Assembly (NCBI GenBank): GCA_024336345.1
Contig: JANFOG010000003.1
Span: 1-64,000 of the forward strand
DNA: 64,000 nucleotides
Source: Mariannaea sp. PMI_226
Lineage: Eukaryota; Ascomycota; Sordariomycetes; Hypocreales; Nectriaceae
Direction: 5' to 3'
Shown here: positions 54,917 through 64,000 of the stretch, in pieces
How the letters are laid out: each line of letters starts with the position of its first letter
Numbering within the stretch: position 1 is the stretch's first letter
Made by a program: the position numbers and the translations under genes
The notes under the pieces: generated by a model
Told to the model about the DNA's origin: nothing
Seen by the model: only the letters and a program-made list of their open reading frames with translations
The model's database searches: none

Positions 54917-56153
54917 GATGAGCCAGAACGAAAGAGAAGGAGAGCAGGGGAGCGGGGTTCGGCGTAAGAAGAGGTGGTAAATATCGAAATATATAGATTA
55001 TTAGGCAAGGAGGGGAAGTTGCTGGCTGGGACAGATGAAAGAGGGGATAGAGAAGCCGAATACAAAAAAAGAAAGAAGAGGAGGCGCTCTGCCTAGATTG
55101 AGTGTTACTAGGGAATGAAATGAATGTGATGAATGTGGTCTTTTCCCTTGCTGGCGGTGAAGTGCCTACATAGCAATGATGCCATGTGTGAGTTGTGAAT
55201 GGAAGGTTAACGTGGAGCTGCACGTAGTTGGTTCAGCTCAGATATTGCTGCCAGGTAGGTTGAATACGTAGCTGCTTCTTGCTTTTTTTAGGTTCCTTTT
55301 TTCCTAGTAATAATAATAAATGTGACCTCATACATAGAGGTACCTCCTGGACCACAGTACGAGACCATGCAGCTTCCACCACGATGAGAGACAGGGCAGG
55401 GGCAGGGAATGAGGATCTTCTCCACTTTGCGACTTGTCTCCTGGCGCAGGGTACAAACAGCGCCCTGGAATAGCAGGTATCGACTTGTGCAGTGCACCTT
55501 GACCAAACCCCCAAAAATAGGTACTTATAACGAGGCTGGGGACTGAGTGGTGAGTACGGTAACCCAGCCGGCTAGCCAGCCGGTACATTGTAAGCCGGCC
55601 AGCCACAATGGTCTTGATAAAACGAGTACACTAGCCACATGATCCTGCCCAGTTTGATAATCAACCCTTTCTGCTACTGTGCTCGGGACGCACAGCCCCA
55701 GCTTCCCTTACTGCTTAAGCCCATCCCATCACTCAATTAGTAGTGTCTTTGTGAAGTTAGTAGCGCACCAAGGCAGGACGTGTTCTGGAATTTACCAGTC
55801 CCCTGGTACGTATCCAGCCCATCCCGCTTCCCCAACTTGTCTGACAAGGCAACGGACGCACTCTCCTTTACACCCTCCAACTTCAGCAGTTGAAACCTAT
55901 ACAGGGTGAAGCTTCACCAAGAAAAGTTTCATGCTGAGCACTATGCGCGTCCATTTCTAATTCTTTTCTTTCACTTCATTTCTCTCTTGCGTTTGCGCTT
56001 TGCAGAATCTGATTCCATTCGCTTCTTCTTGTTACTGCCTCTTCTTCCGTGCGCTCGTCGGGGGACGACGCCTGTTGCCCTCAACGCTGAACCTACTGCT
56101 ACGTCAGCCTCAAGAGAATTGTGAACAACAATAGAACCACCACCACCATCACC
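54917..56153. promoter_or_regulatory. shared divergent region, Lunapark and golgin
   Basis: This 1.24 kb lies between two divergent endomembrane genes and must hold both promoters. A cluster of GCCGGC and AGCCGG inverted repeats lies at 55,565-55,604. The side next to the golgin start is pyrimidine-rich. No independent gene was supported. Confidence 0.5.
55565..55604. repeat. cluster of short GC palindromes
   Basis: AGCCGGCT, GGCTAGCC and GCCGGC palindromes are packed into about 40 bases, with the AGCCGG element repeated after an AT-rich linker. It lies mid-way between two divergent promoters and may be a regulatory or hairpin-forming site. Confidence 0.6.
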
Positions 56154-59100
56154 ATGTTGCAAGTTAGTGTCTCCCTATCGCGACTCTTCTCGTGCAGAAA
56201 TTAATCCCATTTGTTCCTAATATGTAGAGATTTCGAGGTGTTATCGATCGCACCATTGCCGAGGAGCAGGCTCGTATGAAGACCAGCACCGAAGCCTCTA
56301 CGCTCTCCAGATCTGGCTCTACATCGTCGCGAAAGGGTGAAACCTCTCCAGCAAAGCGTGCTCGGTCGAAGAAGCAAACCCCCGATGTAGGCGATACTCC
56401 AAACCCCGATCCCGCTGTCTTCGAGGCTGCTTTTGTCATCGATGACAGCGAAGAGCCAAGTCGAGCTGGTACGCCACGGCCTCCGTCCGAAGTTAAGGAT
56501 TCGAACGATGAGCAAGCTGCAGCTCGGGTCAATGGGTCAGACGATAAGACACAAGATGCACGTACCACAAGGGGAGATTCTTCGAATGAGAAAGCTGAAG
56601 GTGCCACTGGAGATCATGGCTCTGCCTCCAAGACGCCAGGCAGTGGCACTTCTACACCAACTTCCGAACTTTCCCCAGAAATCAAACAACGGCTGCGCAA
56701 GCTTGAGAAGCTCGAGGCTACGTACCCAGGTATGATATTATACTATGTGCTCTACCAACTATTGCGACTAATGAATTTTGTTATCTAGAACTCCTTAGAT
56801 CTTACCGGGTGGCCCACCGACGCGCCACTGCCATTGAACCCTTCGAAAAGGCGCTTCGGGAAAATACACCCCTTACCTCCATATCGGATCCCGAAGCTAT
56901 GGTCGAGTATTTGAACCAGTTGAATCTGCGAGGTGATATGGTTATGGAGGAACTCAAGAGAGTCACCTCGGACAAGGACCAAATCCAAAAGCAACACACG
57001 CAAGCAGAGGAGAAGGTTAGGGAGCTTGAGAGGGAGATTGAAATCTTGAAGACTGCCCAGTCTGCTGACTCTGTGGTTGAGGCCGAAAAAGTCAAGGAGA
57101 CGCAGGATGCCAGGCTTGAAGATATACCTGAGAAGGTTAAATCGCCTGTCGCCTCTGTCATTGGCATGTTCTCGCCCAGACAAAAGCCCCGAACATCCAT
57201 TGAGAAAGAAGAAAGTAGTGACTTTTTTTCCTACGAGGATGAGATGCCTCAACTCCAGGCTGAAGTAGCCTCCAAGACTGAGGAGATTGAACAGTTAAAG
57301 GTCGAGGTGGCGGCATTGCAAGGAGAGCTGTTAACTTTGAAGGAAAACAGCTCGGGCCTGGTGAAAGATCTCGAGAACACAACTCGTGAGCTCAATGAAG
57401 CCCGTGATGCCTCAGCACGACAGGAACCTCTGCAAATCCAGCTGGACACTCGTAACAAGGAAATTGAAACCTTAAACCAACGGCTAGAGGAGGCACGAGA
57501 CCGACTTGGGAAACTCGAGAACGATCAGGCCACCCACAAAACGAAGACCAGAGAAGCTGAAGCTTCGTTAGCGACATCAGAAAAGCGAGCTGGTGAGCTA
57601 GATGCTGAACTTGCTAAGGCCGAGAACGCAAGAACTGTCTCAAAGAAACTCATCGACACCCTCAGCACCCAAATAGATACACTAAAGAAGGATAAATCTG
57701 AAAGTCAAGCTAAAATTGCCGAGTTAACCAAGAAGTTGTCGGCGACGTCGGCGCCAGCTGCTCTTTCTTCTTCCCCTACTGCTATTCCAGCCCCTACAGC
57801 TACAGCGCCAGCTCCGGCTGTTAGTGGCGGCAAGAAGAAAAACAAGAAGAAGAAGGGCAAGGGAGGCGCTGGTGGCGTACCGACTCCGGCATCGGAGGAG
57901 AAGTCAGCTGATATCCATGAGCTTGCATCAGATGTGACTGCTGAGGCTTCTCGTGAAACCGGAGGGAATACTGAGCTTGAAGCCAAAATTGCCCAGCTGA
58001 AGGAGGAAGTTGCAGAAAAAGACGGTCAAATCGAGAGACTAACGAAACAACGGAAGACGGAAGAGGACCTGCAGGATGAGATTGAGTTGCTGCAGGAAAA
58101 CCTCCTTGCAATTGGCCAAGATCATGTCGAGGCCAAGGAGAAAATCAAGGTTCTCGAGACTGAGAAGGTGGAGCTCAAGGCACAAATTGTTGAGCTTGAG
58201 AAGAAGATGAGTACGTCGGCCTCTGATTCCAAGACGAGCTTGAAGTTGGAAAATGAGATGGTCGTTCTGCGACGCGATTACGAGGACCTGAAGAGCAAGA
58301 CTTCGACTCTTCAGACCGATCTTGGTGCCGCGCAGCAGCTTGCTCAGAATCGCTACAAGGACTTAACAGACTTGCGCGAAGTTTTGCAGAAGGCTCAGCC
58401 AGAGCTCAAGAGCTTGCGGCAAGATGCAGCCACACTGAAGACGACGAAAGAGGAACTGTCTGCCAAAGTCAAGGAGCTCAAAGATATGGAGAAGCGGGAG
58501 AAGGACCTAAATCGAGACCTCGGTCGCGCTCAGCAGGCGACATCAGAACGCGAAACTGAGATCAAGAGCTTGCAAGAGCGTTTGACGAATGAAACAAACG
58601 TCAGGGCCCGCCTTGAAGAGGCCCAGCGCGTGTCTGGAAGAGACCTTCGACGAGCGGAGGCCGAGAAGATTGAACTGAGTGCAAAGGCTGAAAAGGTAGA
58701 ACGCGAGCTTCAAGCCGTCCAGGAGGAAGTAAACAAGCTCCGTCCTCGTGTTAGAGAACTCGAGGAGCAGGTTCACAAATTGAAACGTGAAAAGACGGCG
58801 GTGCAAGAAGAGGTGGATTTCAAATCGCAGCAGTATAGCAACGCTCAGGGCCTCTTGAGCAGTATGCGTGACCAGACAGCTGAAATGTCGGTGCAACTCA
58901 AGGAGTCCAAATCCCAGGCCGAGTCACTTGAGGAAGAGCTCTCCGAGGTACAGCGACTCTTGCAGGAGCGCACACGTGAAGGGGAGACAATGCGAAGGTT
59001 GTTGGCCGATGTGGACGAGCGTGCGGACAACAAGGTGCGAGAGATGAGGTCACGGATGGAGACTGCCATGGAAGAGCGTGATCGAATTGAGGACGAGTCA

Positions 59101-59784
59101 AGCACGCTTGCTCGACGCAAAGCCCGCGAGACTGAAGACGTGAAGCAGAGAGTACGTGACCTAGAGCGGGAGGTCAAGACACTCAGCCACGAGCGAGACG
59201 AGCTGGAGCAACGGGAGAAGGAATGGCGACGTCGACGCGAGGAGCTAGAATCAGTTGAGGAGAAAGCAGAAGCTGAGACCGCCGAGATGCGAACGACTGT
59301 ATCGCAATTGAGGACCGCGCTCGATGCCTCTGAGAATCAGGTGCGTGAGGTCGAGAAGCAACGGGTAGAGCTCCGGCGTATGCTAGAGGAGTCCAGGCAA
59401 CGCTACGAGAAGCTATCCAAGGATCTCAAGGCGGCGCAAACCAAGCTCTTGGCCAACTCGAGCCGAAGCTCCTTTGATTCAGTCCGGAGTGGGACCAACG
59501 GCTCCCAAGGCAGCGGGGCCGGAGCATCGGCGGACACCGTCTATCTCAAAACGATACTACTACAATTCTTGGAGCAGAAAGACAGTAAGCTGCGGACTCA
59601 GCTGGTACCGGTTCTAGGAAAACTGCTCCGCTTCGACAAGTAAGTCTTCTTCTCCGTCTTGATTTTTTTTTTACGACAATTCCCGCAAACTATGTTTTAA
59701 CCAGGTCACTGACACATTTTGTTCTCTAGGAGCGACGAGCAGAAGTGGATTAAGGCCGTACAGCATATTGAAGTCCGACAATGA
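56154..59784 (+). CDS. GRIP-domain golgin (Imh1-like)
   Basis: The 1,138-residue product is a long coiled-coil Golgi tether. It starts MLQRFRGVIDRTIAEEQARM, has a disordered Ser/Thr/Pro-rich part to about residue 150, then coiled coil through most of the rest. A Lys-rich KKKNKKKKGKGG linker interrupts the coil near residue 510. The C terminus, YLKTILLQFLEQKDSKLRTQ followed by VPVLGKLLRFDKSDEQKWIK, is a GRIP domain, which binds Arl1-GTP at the trans-Golgi. Exon 1 has just nine coding bases (56154-56162). Introns are 56163-56227 (GTTAGT donor), 56730-56788 (GTATGA donor) and 59640-59729 (GTAAGT donor); all keep the frame. The start is supported by the conserved first residues after splicing. 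Exon 3 is 2.85 kb. Confidence 0.89.
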
Positions 59785-60516
59785 TAAGTGGGAACTAATC
59801 CACCATCGACATGTATTGTTTATTCGCGTTTGTAGTCTCAATTTCCCCCAGTGTAAGTTACTGCGCCATGGAGGGGGTGGTTGGAGAATTTCTAGAGATC
59901 AGCATTGGTTTGAATTGTCGTCGACGTCATATATAAGCGTCAGTATTTGGAGTGGCAGATAACCATCTCCCAGCTTCTCTGCAGCATCTATGACGGCCAT
60001 TAAAAGAGCCGAATCATTTGAAAGGAGATGATGGCGCTGTTCGACTCCATGATGGTAGTGTTTAGTGTTGATTCATTCATAAGTTCCAGAAAAGTCGTAG
60101 GAGGGCGAAGGTGTGGGCAGACACTCTATGAGATGCACGGCGTTGATCTCACCATGTAACCAGGGGCGTCATCTTAGACATCATCCACAGCACATCCAAG
60201 CGTCATTTTCATTCGGAATTGGTCTCGGTTGTTGGTTGGTGGTGGCGTGTGTCTTCCAGATTCTTCACATCGTTGAGCTCCCATACTACTTTGGGGCTAG
60301 ATATAAGAGTATCATGAAGACCAATATATCATGTCCGCCCTATGCATTATGTTTTTTCGTTATTGTCCACTGTTGTCTGTTCCGAGAATTACATTGAGTA
60401 GTACTTGTGCTCCTGTCATTCAATTTCACAGCTTGAGGTCGAATTATACAAGTTTTGTGAATCAACATTTTGTTTCGATACCTCAGAACCCCACCTCAAG
60501 TCGCACGTCTGCCATC
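59785..60516. other. spacer upstream of the SDR gene
   Basis: About 0.7 kb holding the golgin 3' UTR and the promoter and leader of the oxidoreductase gene. An open frame continues upstream of the SDR start, but the family begins near the ATG used. No other feature was seen. Confidence 0.5.
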
Positions 60517-61526
60517 ATGCCGCAAGATTCAGGTGAGTTGTACTCCAGTGGCGGTTCGCTCGCAGACTTTTCAGCGCAGAGTCTGTTCAACCTCAAGGGC
60601 AAGGTTGCCTTGGTCACGGGTAAGCCTCATACATTTTTCAACCATCCCGGGTTTCCCTTCCTGGGATGGCCATGCTGCTGCATGAAGACATCAAAACTCA
60701 TAATGTATTATCAGGTGGCGGATCAGGAATTGGACTCATGGCTGCACAAGCCCTTGCCGCCAATGGAGCGAAAGTTTACATTAGCGGTCGCACCAAGGAA
60801 AAGCTTGATCGCGTCGTTGAGCAGTACGGCAAAAATGTTGTGGGCGAGATTATTGGTATCCAGGCAGACGTCAACCACAAACAAGGCATTCAGGACTTGT
60901 TTGGCGAAATTTCCAAGCGCGAAAAGTGCTTGTGCATATTGGTCAACAACGCCGGAGTATCAAGCGAGCACTTAGACAAAGAGGAGGCCACGGGGGCCAA
61001 GGGCACGCGGAAAAGCTGGTTCGAGAAGGGGTCGAGCTCGTTTGAGGACTGGCAGAAGACCTTCAACACCAATGTCTCAAGCATCTTCTTCATGACGAGT
61101 GCGTTCCTGCCCCTGCTGGAGAAGAGCACGGAAACGCACAAGGGATGGTCTTCGGCTGTGATCAACGTCACCTCCATCAGTGGCATGATCAAGTCCAGCC
61201 AGGCTCACTTTGCCTACAACGCGTCCAAGGGTGCGGCCATCCACCTGAACCGGATGCTCGCCAACGAGATTGTCACCAGCGGCATGAAAATCCGGGTCAA
61301 TAGCATCGCGCCTGGAGTGTTCCCCAGCGAGATGACAACCAAGGAGAGTGATGAGAATCAGAAGAGCGGCATACCCAAGGAGGACTGGGAAGGCAGGGTT
61401 CCGGCGGGCAGGGCGGGCAAAGATGAGGATATGGCGTCGACGGTGTTGTTTGTGGCAACGAATCAGTATCTGAACGGGCAGAACATTGCGGTTGATGGTG
61501 GTTACACTCTCGCAGCTGGCTTATAA
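60517..61526 (+). CDS. short-chain dehydrogenase/reductase
   Basis: The 304-residue product is a classical NAD(P)(H)-dependent short-chain dehydrogenase/reductase. The cofactor motif is TGGGSGIG (residues 34-41, across the intron), NNAG is present (near 110), the catalytic Ser is in INVTSISGMI, and the YNASK motif supplies Tyr and Lys. The C terminus IAVDGGYTLAAGL is typical. It resembles the fungal proteins annotated as RhlG-like or 3-oxoacyl-ACP-reductase-like; the substrate is unknown. No signal peptide is seen. One intron, 60620-60714 (95 nt, GTAAGC donor, ATCAG acceptor), falls within the cofactor motif and keeps the frame. The ATG at 60517 gives a normal-length N terminus. Confidence 0.9.
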
Positions 61527-63374
61527 TTTGCAAAACTGAACAGGTTTATTTCCAAAATAAAATAAAAAATAAAATAATAAGAAATAACAATTGAGCTCAT
61601 ACAAAGAAAGTAAACAGCCAAACGGGTCACAGACCAAGAAACTACTTCTTTTTGTTCCATTTCCCTTCGACTCAGACCCAATCCAATCTCATTGCAGAGT
61701 AATCTGTATACAGACACCTCTTGTCGCTTCATCTCATCATCTCATCCCATCCCAGGCCAAGCCAAGCCACAAAAAAGCCACATGCTTTCCCCACAACCCG
61801 CATCGTTTTCGCTCCCGCTCCACACTGAGCCTCCTCCCCGACTGGCAGGTCCCTCTCCCTCTCCCCCTTGTCCCCATCTCCATCCTGCTCTCCCACCCAC
61901 ACACGTTTATCCACGTTCAAGTCGTCCCATGTACCTCGTCACCTCTCCTTGCCTACGAGATACCTTCTTCTCCCCTCCCCAAACCTTCTGGAAGAAGGTA
62001 AAACCACTTAGATTAGCCCGAGTTTCCAAAAAAAGAAGATTTTTTTTTTCCTTGTCGACAAGCCTGTAGATTGATAACCCCCCCTCCCCCCTGGGCAACA
62101 TTCCTTGCAGCCACCCTTCCCGCATCTTGCGAACGGTTACGCCCGTCTGGGTCTGCGAGACACCAGGGAGCAGGGACGCGTAGCCTCTAGAAGCATTTAG
62201 GGCTGAATTGACATCTTCAAATCGATGATGCCTTTCAAGCACAGTATGGTCCTTAGCCTCCCAAAGTATTTACTCTTCCCTCTCTTCCTCTTGACCATCA
62301 TCTTACAGAACTCGGATCTTTCGGTAAACTTCGGTAATCCAATCGGACAAAAGGTTCCTTCTTCGTTACATCACATTGAGGAAGCACTGAGATTATCAAT
62401 TTCATAAATTTAATTCATAATAACCCATCCTAGCTAAGAGATAACCTTCGCAGAAAGTCAACATGAGTGATTGCCTCTGCCAATGAGTTGCTTGTTTCAA
62501 TGGCAATACTCCCACCAACTGGAAATCACATCACATCCCTTCAAGTAGCCAAATCAGTGTGGGTGTCATCCATTATGGAGATACTAGCTTCCCCGCTTCC
62601 TGCATCCACGGGCAGAGTATGCCGGGAAGAGCTCCCTCAAATTCATATGTCCCCATACCAGGGGTAACAAGACGGCTACTCCTGACCTTCAATGAGGTGG
62701 GTGCCAGTAATAAACAAAACGCCTCACATGCAACCGTTTCCAGACCATGCCCAAGCCCCAGAGCTGGTAATAAAAATAATTCCGGCTCTGGGCGAATTTT
62801 CTCGGGCTAGGGAGCTAAATGTAAATGGGATAAAGACGAAAAAGAAAAGGGTGGAGTGGTGTGACGTGATCGCGCAAGGGGTCAAGTGTATATCGCACTC
62901 CGGGTATCATGGTAAGAATTCCCTAATGCTCTGGTGTATCGTTCAAAGAACTGTGCCGTGATGCCAAGTAGTGCCCGTGATGTCATGCAAAACCAGGTAC
63001 AGAAACAAAAAGAAAAGAAAAAAAAAAAAAAAAGAGCCCAATCCTAAGAAGGCGAAACCGGCTTGTAAGGATGAAAACCGTTGTCCATAAACCGCTAACC
63101 ATAACTAGAGGAAATGAAGCGAAATGCAAACAGAGGAAATGCCCAATGCAAGGGAAGACCAAGTTGCTTGCCATTCTTGCGAACTCATCCAATTGGAGAA
63201 TGGGGGAACAGAAGTGATACTTTGCATATTAAAATTGGAGGATGCGAATCAATTCCATCCATTCCCTCCAAAGGGGGACGGGGAGGGGGAATCATGAGTA
63301 GAGATGCGTTTGGTGGGAATAGTGACGAGATTTCGATACAGATGAGGCCGATTGTCGAAGCACCGAGTTGCTCA
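61527..63374. other. convergent spacer of about 1.8 kb
   Basis: It lies between the stops of the SDR gene and the SWIRM gene. It has an A/T-rich segment just after the SDR stop (61,550-61,590), a C/T-rich stretch (about 61,790-61,900) and A runs near 63,017. The short open frames have no recognisable domain. Confidence 0.45.
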
Positions 63375-64000
63375 TTACAAGAACGTGCGCACCCATTCGG
63401 CGTCAAGCCAGCCAACCTTCTCAAAGGCAGTCCAGAGCTTCGAGGCTTTGTTGACATCAATCTTGCAAGCCTGCTGGGCATCAGTCTTGCGGAACTCCTT
63501 TCCGTTGCGCAGGCAAGCCAGACGCCGCTCAAAGATGCGGCGCTTGCTGGTGAGGTAGGTAGCGCAATCGAGCCGGAGGTTGCCAGCGAGGGTGACCTCA
63601 TCAGGGTGCAGAAGATTAACATGAGGGTCGTTGCTTAGATCGATTGGCTGACCCTTCCAATCCACTTTGAGGCTGTTAGGTCTATTTGGGAGCGAGTCGA
63701 GCGGAGGGCAGTAGTTGGGAAGCGACTTGAAGTCCTTGTCTTCACGGTTGGGAGCAACAATTCGTCGCGACGGCTCGGGAGTGGCACTAACACGAGGTCG
63801 GGATTGAGCGGGTCGCATGGGGCCGGGGTTGCTGGTGGCTCCGGGGTTGCTGCGAATGGGTCTCGGGCCGGACTGGGGCTTGGTAACCCGATCGGTCCGC
63901 TGAACTCGGGGCTTTGTGACGGGCTTCGACGCCGGCAGGAGGGTAGGATATCGTTGGACACCGCGGCGTCGCTGTTTGTCAGCCTCCAGGTACGCACGTT
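63375..64000 (-). CDS. SWIRM-domain protein, C-terminal part (cut by window edge)
   Basis: The frame is open from the right edge to a stop at 63375. The last ~100 residues are a SWIRM domain, a helical DNA- or histone-binding module of chromatin proteins: DYKPLPNYCPP-like FKSLPNYCPPLDSLP, then DPHVNLLHPDEVTLAGNLRL, YLTSKRRIFERRLACLRNGK, and DVNKASKLWTAFEKVGWLD at the end. The part before it is basic and Pro/Arg-rich and probably disordered. Placement of the domain at the very C terminus fits the fungal Fun19-type SWIRM proteins rather than Swi3, Rsc8 or LSD1, which have further domains. The start and any 5' exons lie outside the window; the ATG at 63818 is internal. Confidence 0.82.
   Translation of the reverse strand, partial: RAYLEADKQRRRGVQRYPTLLPASKPVTKPRVQRTDRVTKPQSGPRPIRSNPGATSNPGPMRPAQSRPRVSATPEPSRRIVAPNREDKDFKSLPNYCPPLDSLPNRPNSLKVDWKGQPIDLSNDPHVNLLHPDEVTLAGNLRLDCATYLTSKRRIFERRLACLRNGKEFRKTDAQQACKIDVNKASKLWTAFEKVGWLDAEWVRTFL

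Noticed and set aside
54648..55223. 191-codon minus-strand frame
   Set aside because: It runs through the Lunapark first intron and exon 2 in a different frame; the spliced Lunapark model explains the region.
63114..63638. 174-codon plus-strand frame
   Set aside because: It is antisense to the SWIRM domain exon.

Overview
The window looks like nuclear DNA of a filamentous ascomycete, probably a sordariomycete and perhaps hypocrealean. Genes carry short 48-125 nt GT-AG introns, promoters are pyrimidine-rich, and the proteins include fungal hallmarks (Zn2Cys6 regulator, SAGA Spt8, Pex16, Brr6, a SWIRM-domain protein). The lineage call is inference from gene style; no search was run.

Layout. 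(1) Positions 1-13,910 are an AT-rich, gene-free block with repeat-induced point mutation (RIP)-like composition. The first ~6.5 kb keeps scattered C and G; a core at about 10.4-13.6 kb is almost pure A+T. (2) Directly at its edge lies an NFX1-type zinc-finger SF1 helicase, complete in its helicase motifs but broken by one in-frame TAG. (3) 18.6-26.4 kb holds Spt8 (+), an unrecognised basic protein (-) and a C2H2 zinc-finger regulator (-). (4) 26.4-35.4 kb is a 9 kb spacer without a supportable gene, with long G tracts, simple repeats and short palindromes. (5) 35.4-45.8 kb holds Pex16 (-), a five-exon Zn2Cys6 regulator (-), Brr6/Brl1 (-) and, divergent from it, Iws1/Spn1 (+). (6) 47.9-63.4 kb holds a doubtful small exon (+), an SRPK-type kinase (+), Lunapark (-), a GRIP-domain golgin (+) and an SDR oxidoreductase (+). 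(7) The right edge cuts a SWIRM-domain protein (-).

The genes do not form one pathway or a secondary-metabolite cluster. They are mostly housekeeping: transcription and chromatin (Spt8, Iws1, SWIRM protein, two DNA-binding regulators), nuclear envelope and RNA processing (Brr6, SRPK) and endomembranes (Pex16, Lunapark, golgin). Lunapark and the golgin are divergent neighbours, as are Brr6 and Iws1. Most exon joins below were worked out by hand, from splice signals and reading-frame continuity. I did not find a clearly new biological system. The best leads are the two-tier AT block, the interrupted helicase at its border and the 9 kb spacer upstream of the C2H2 regulator.
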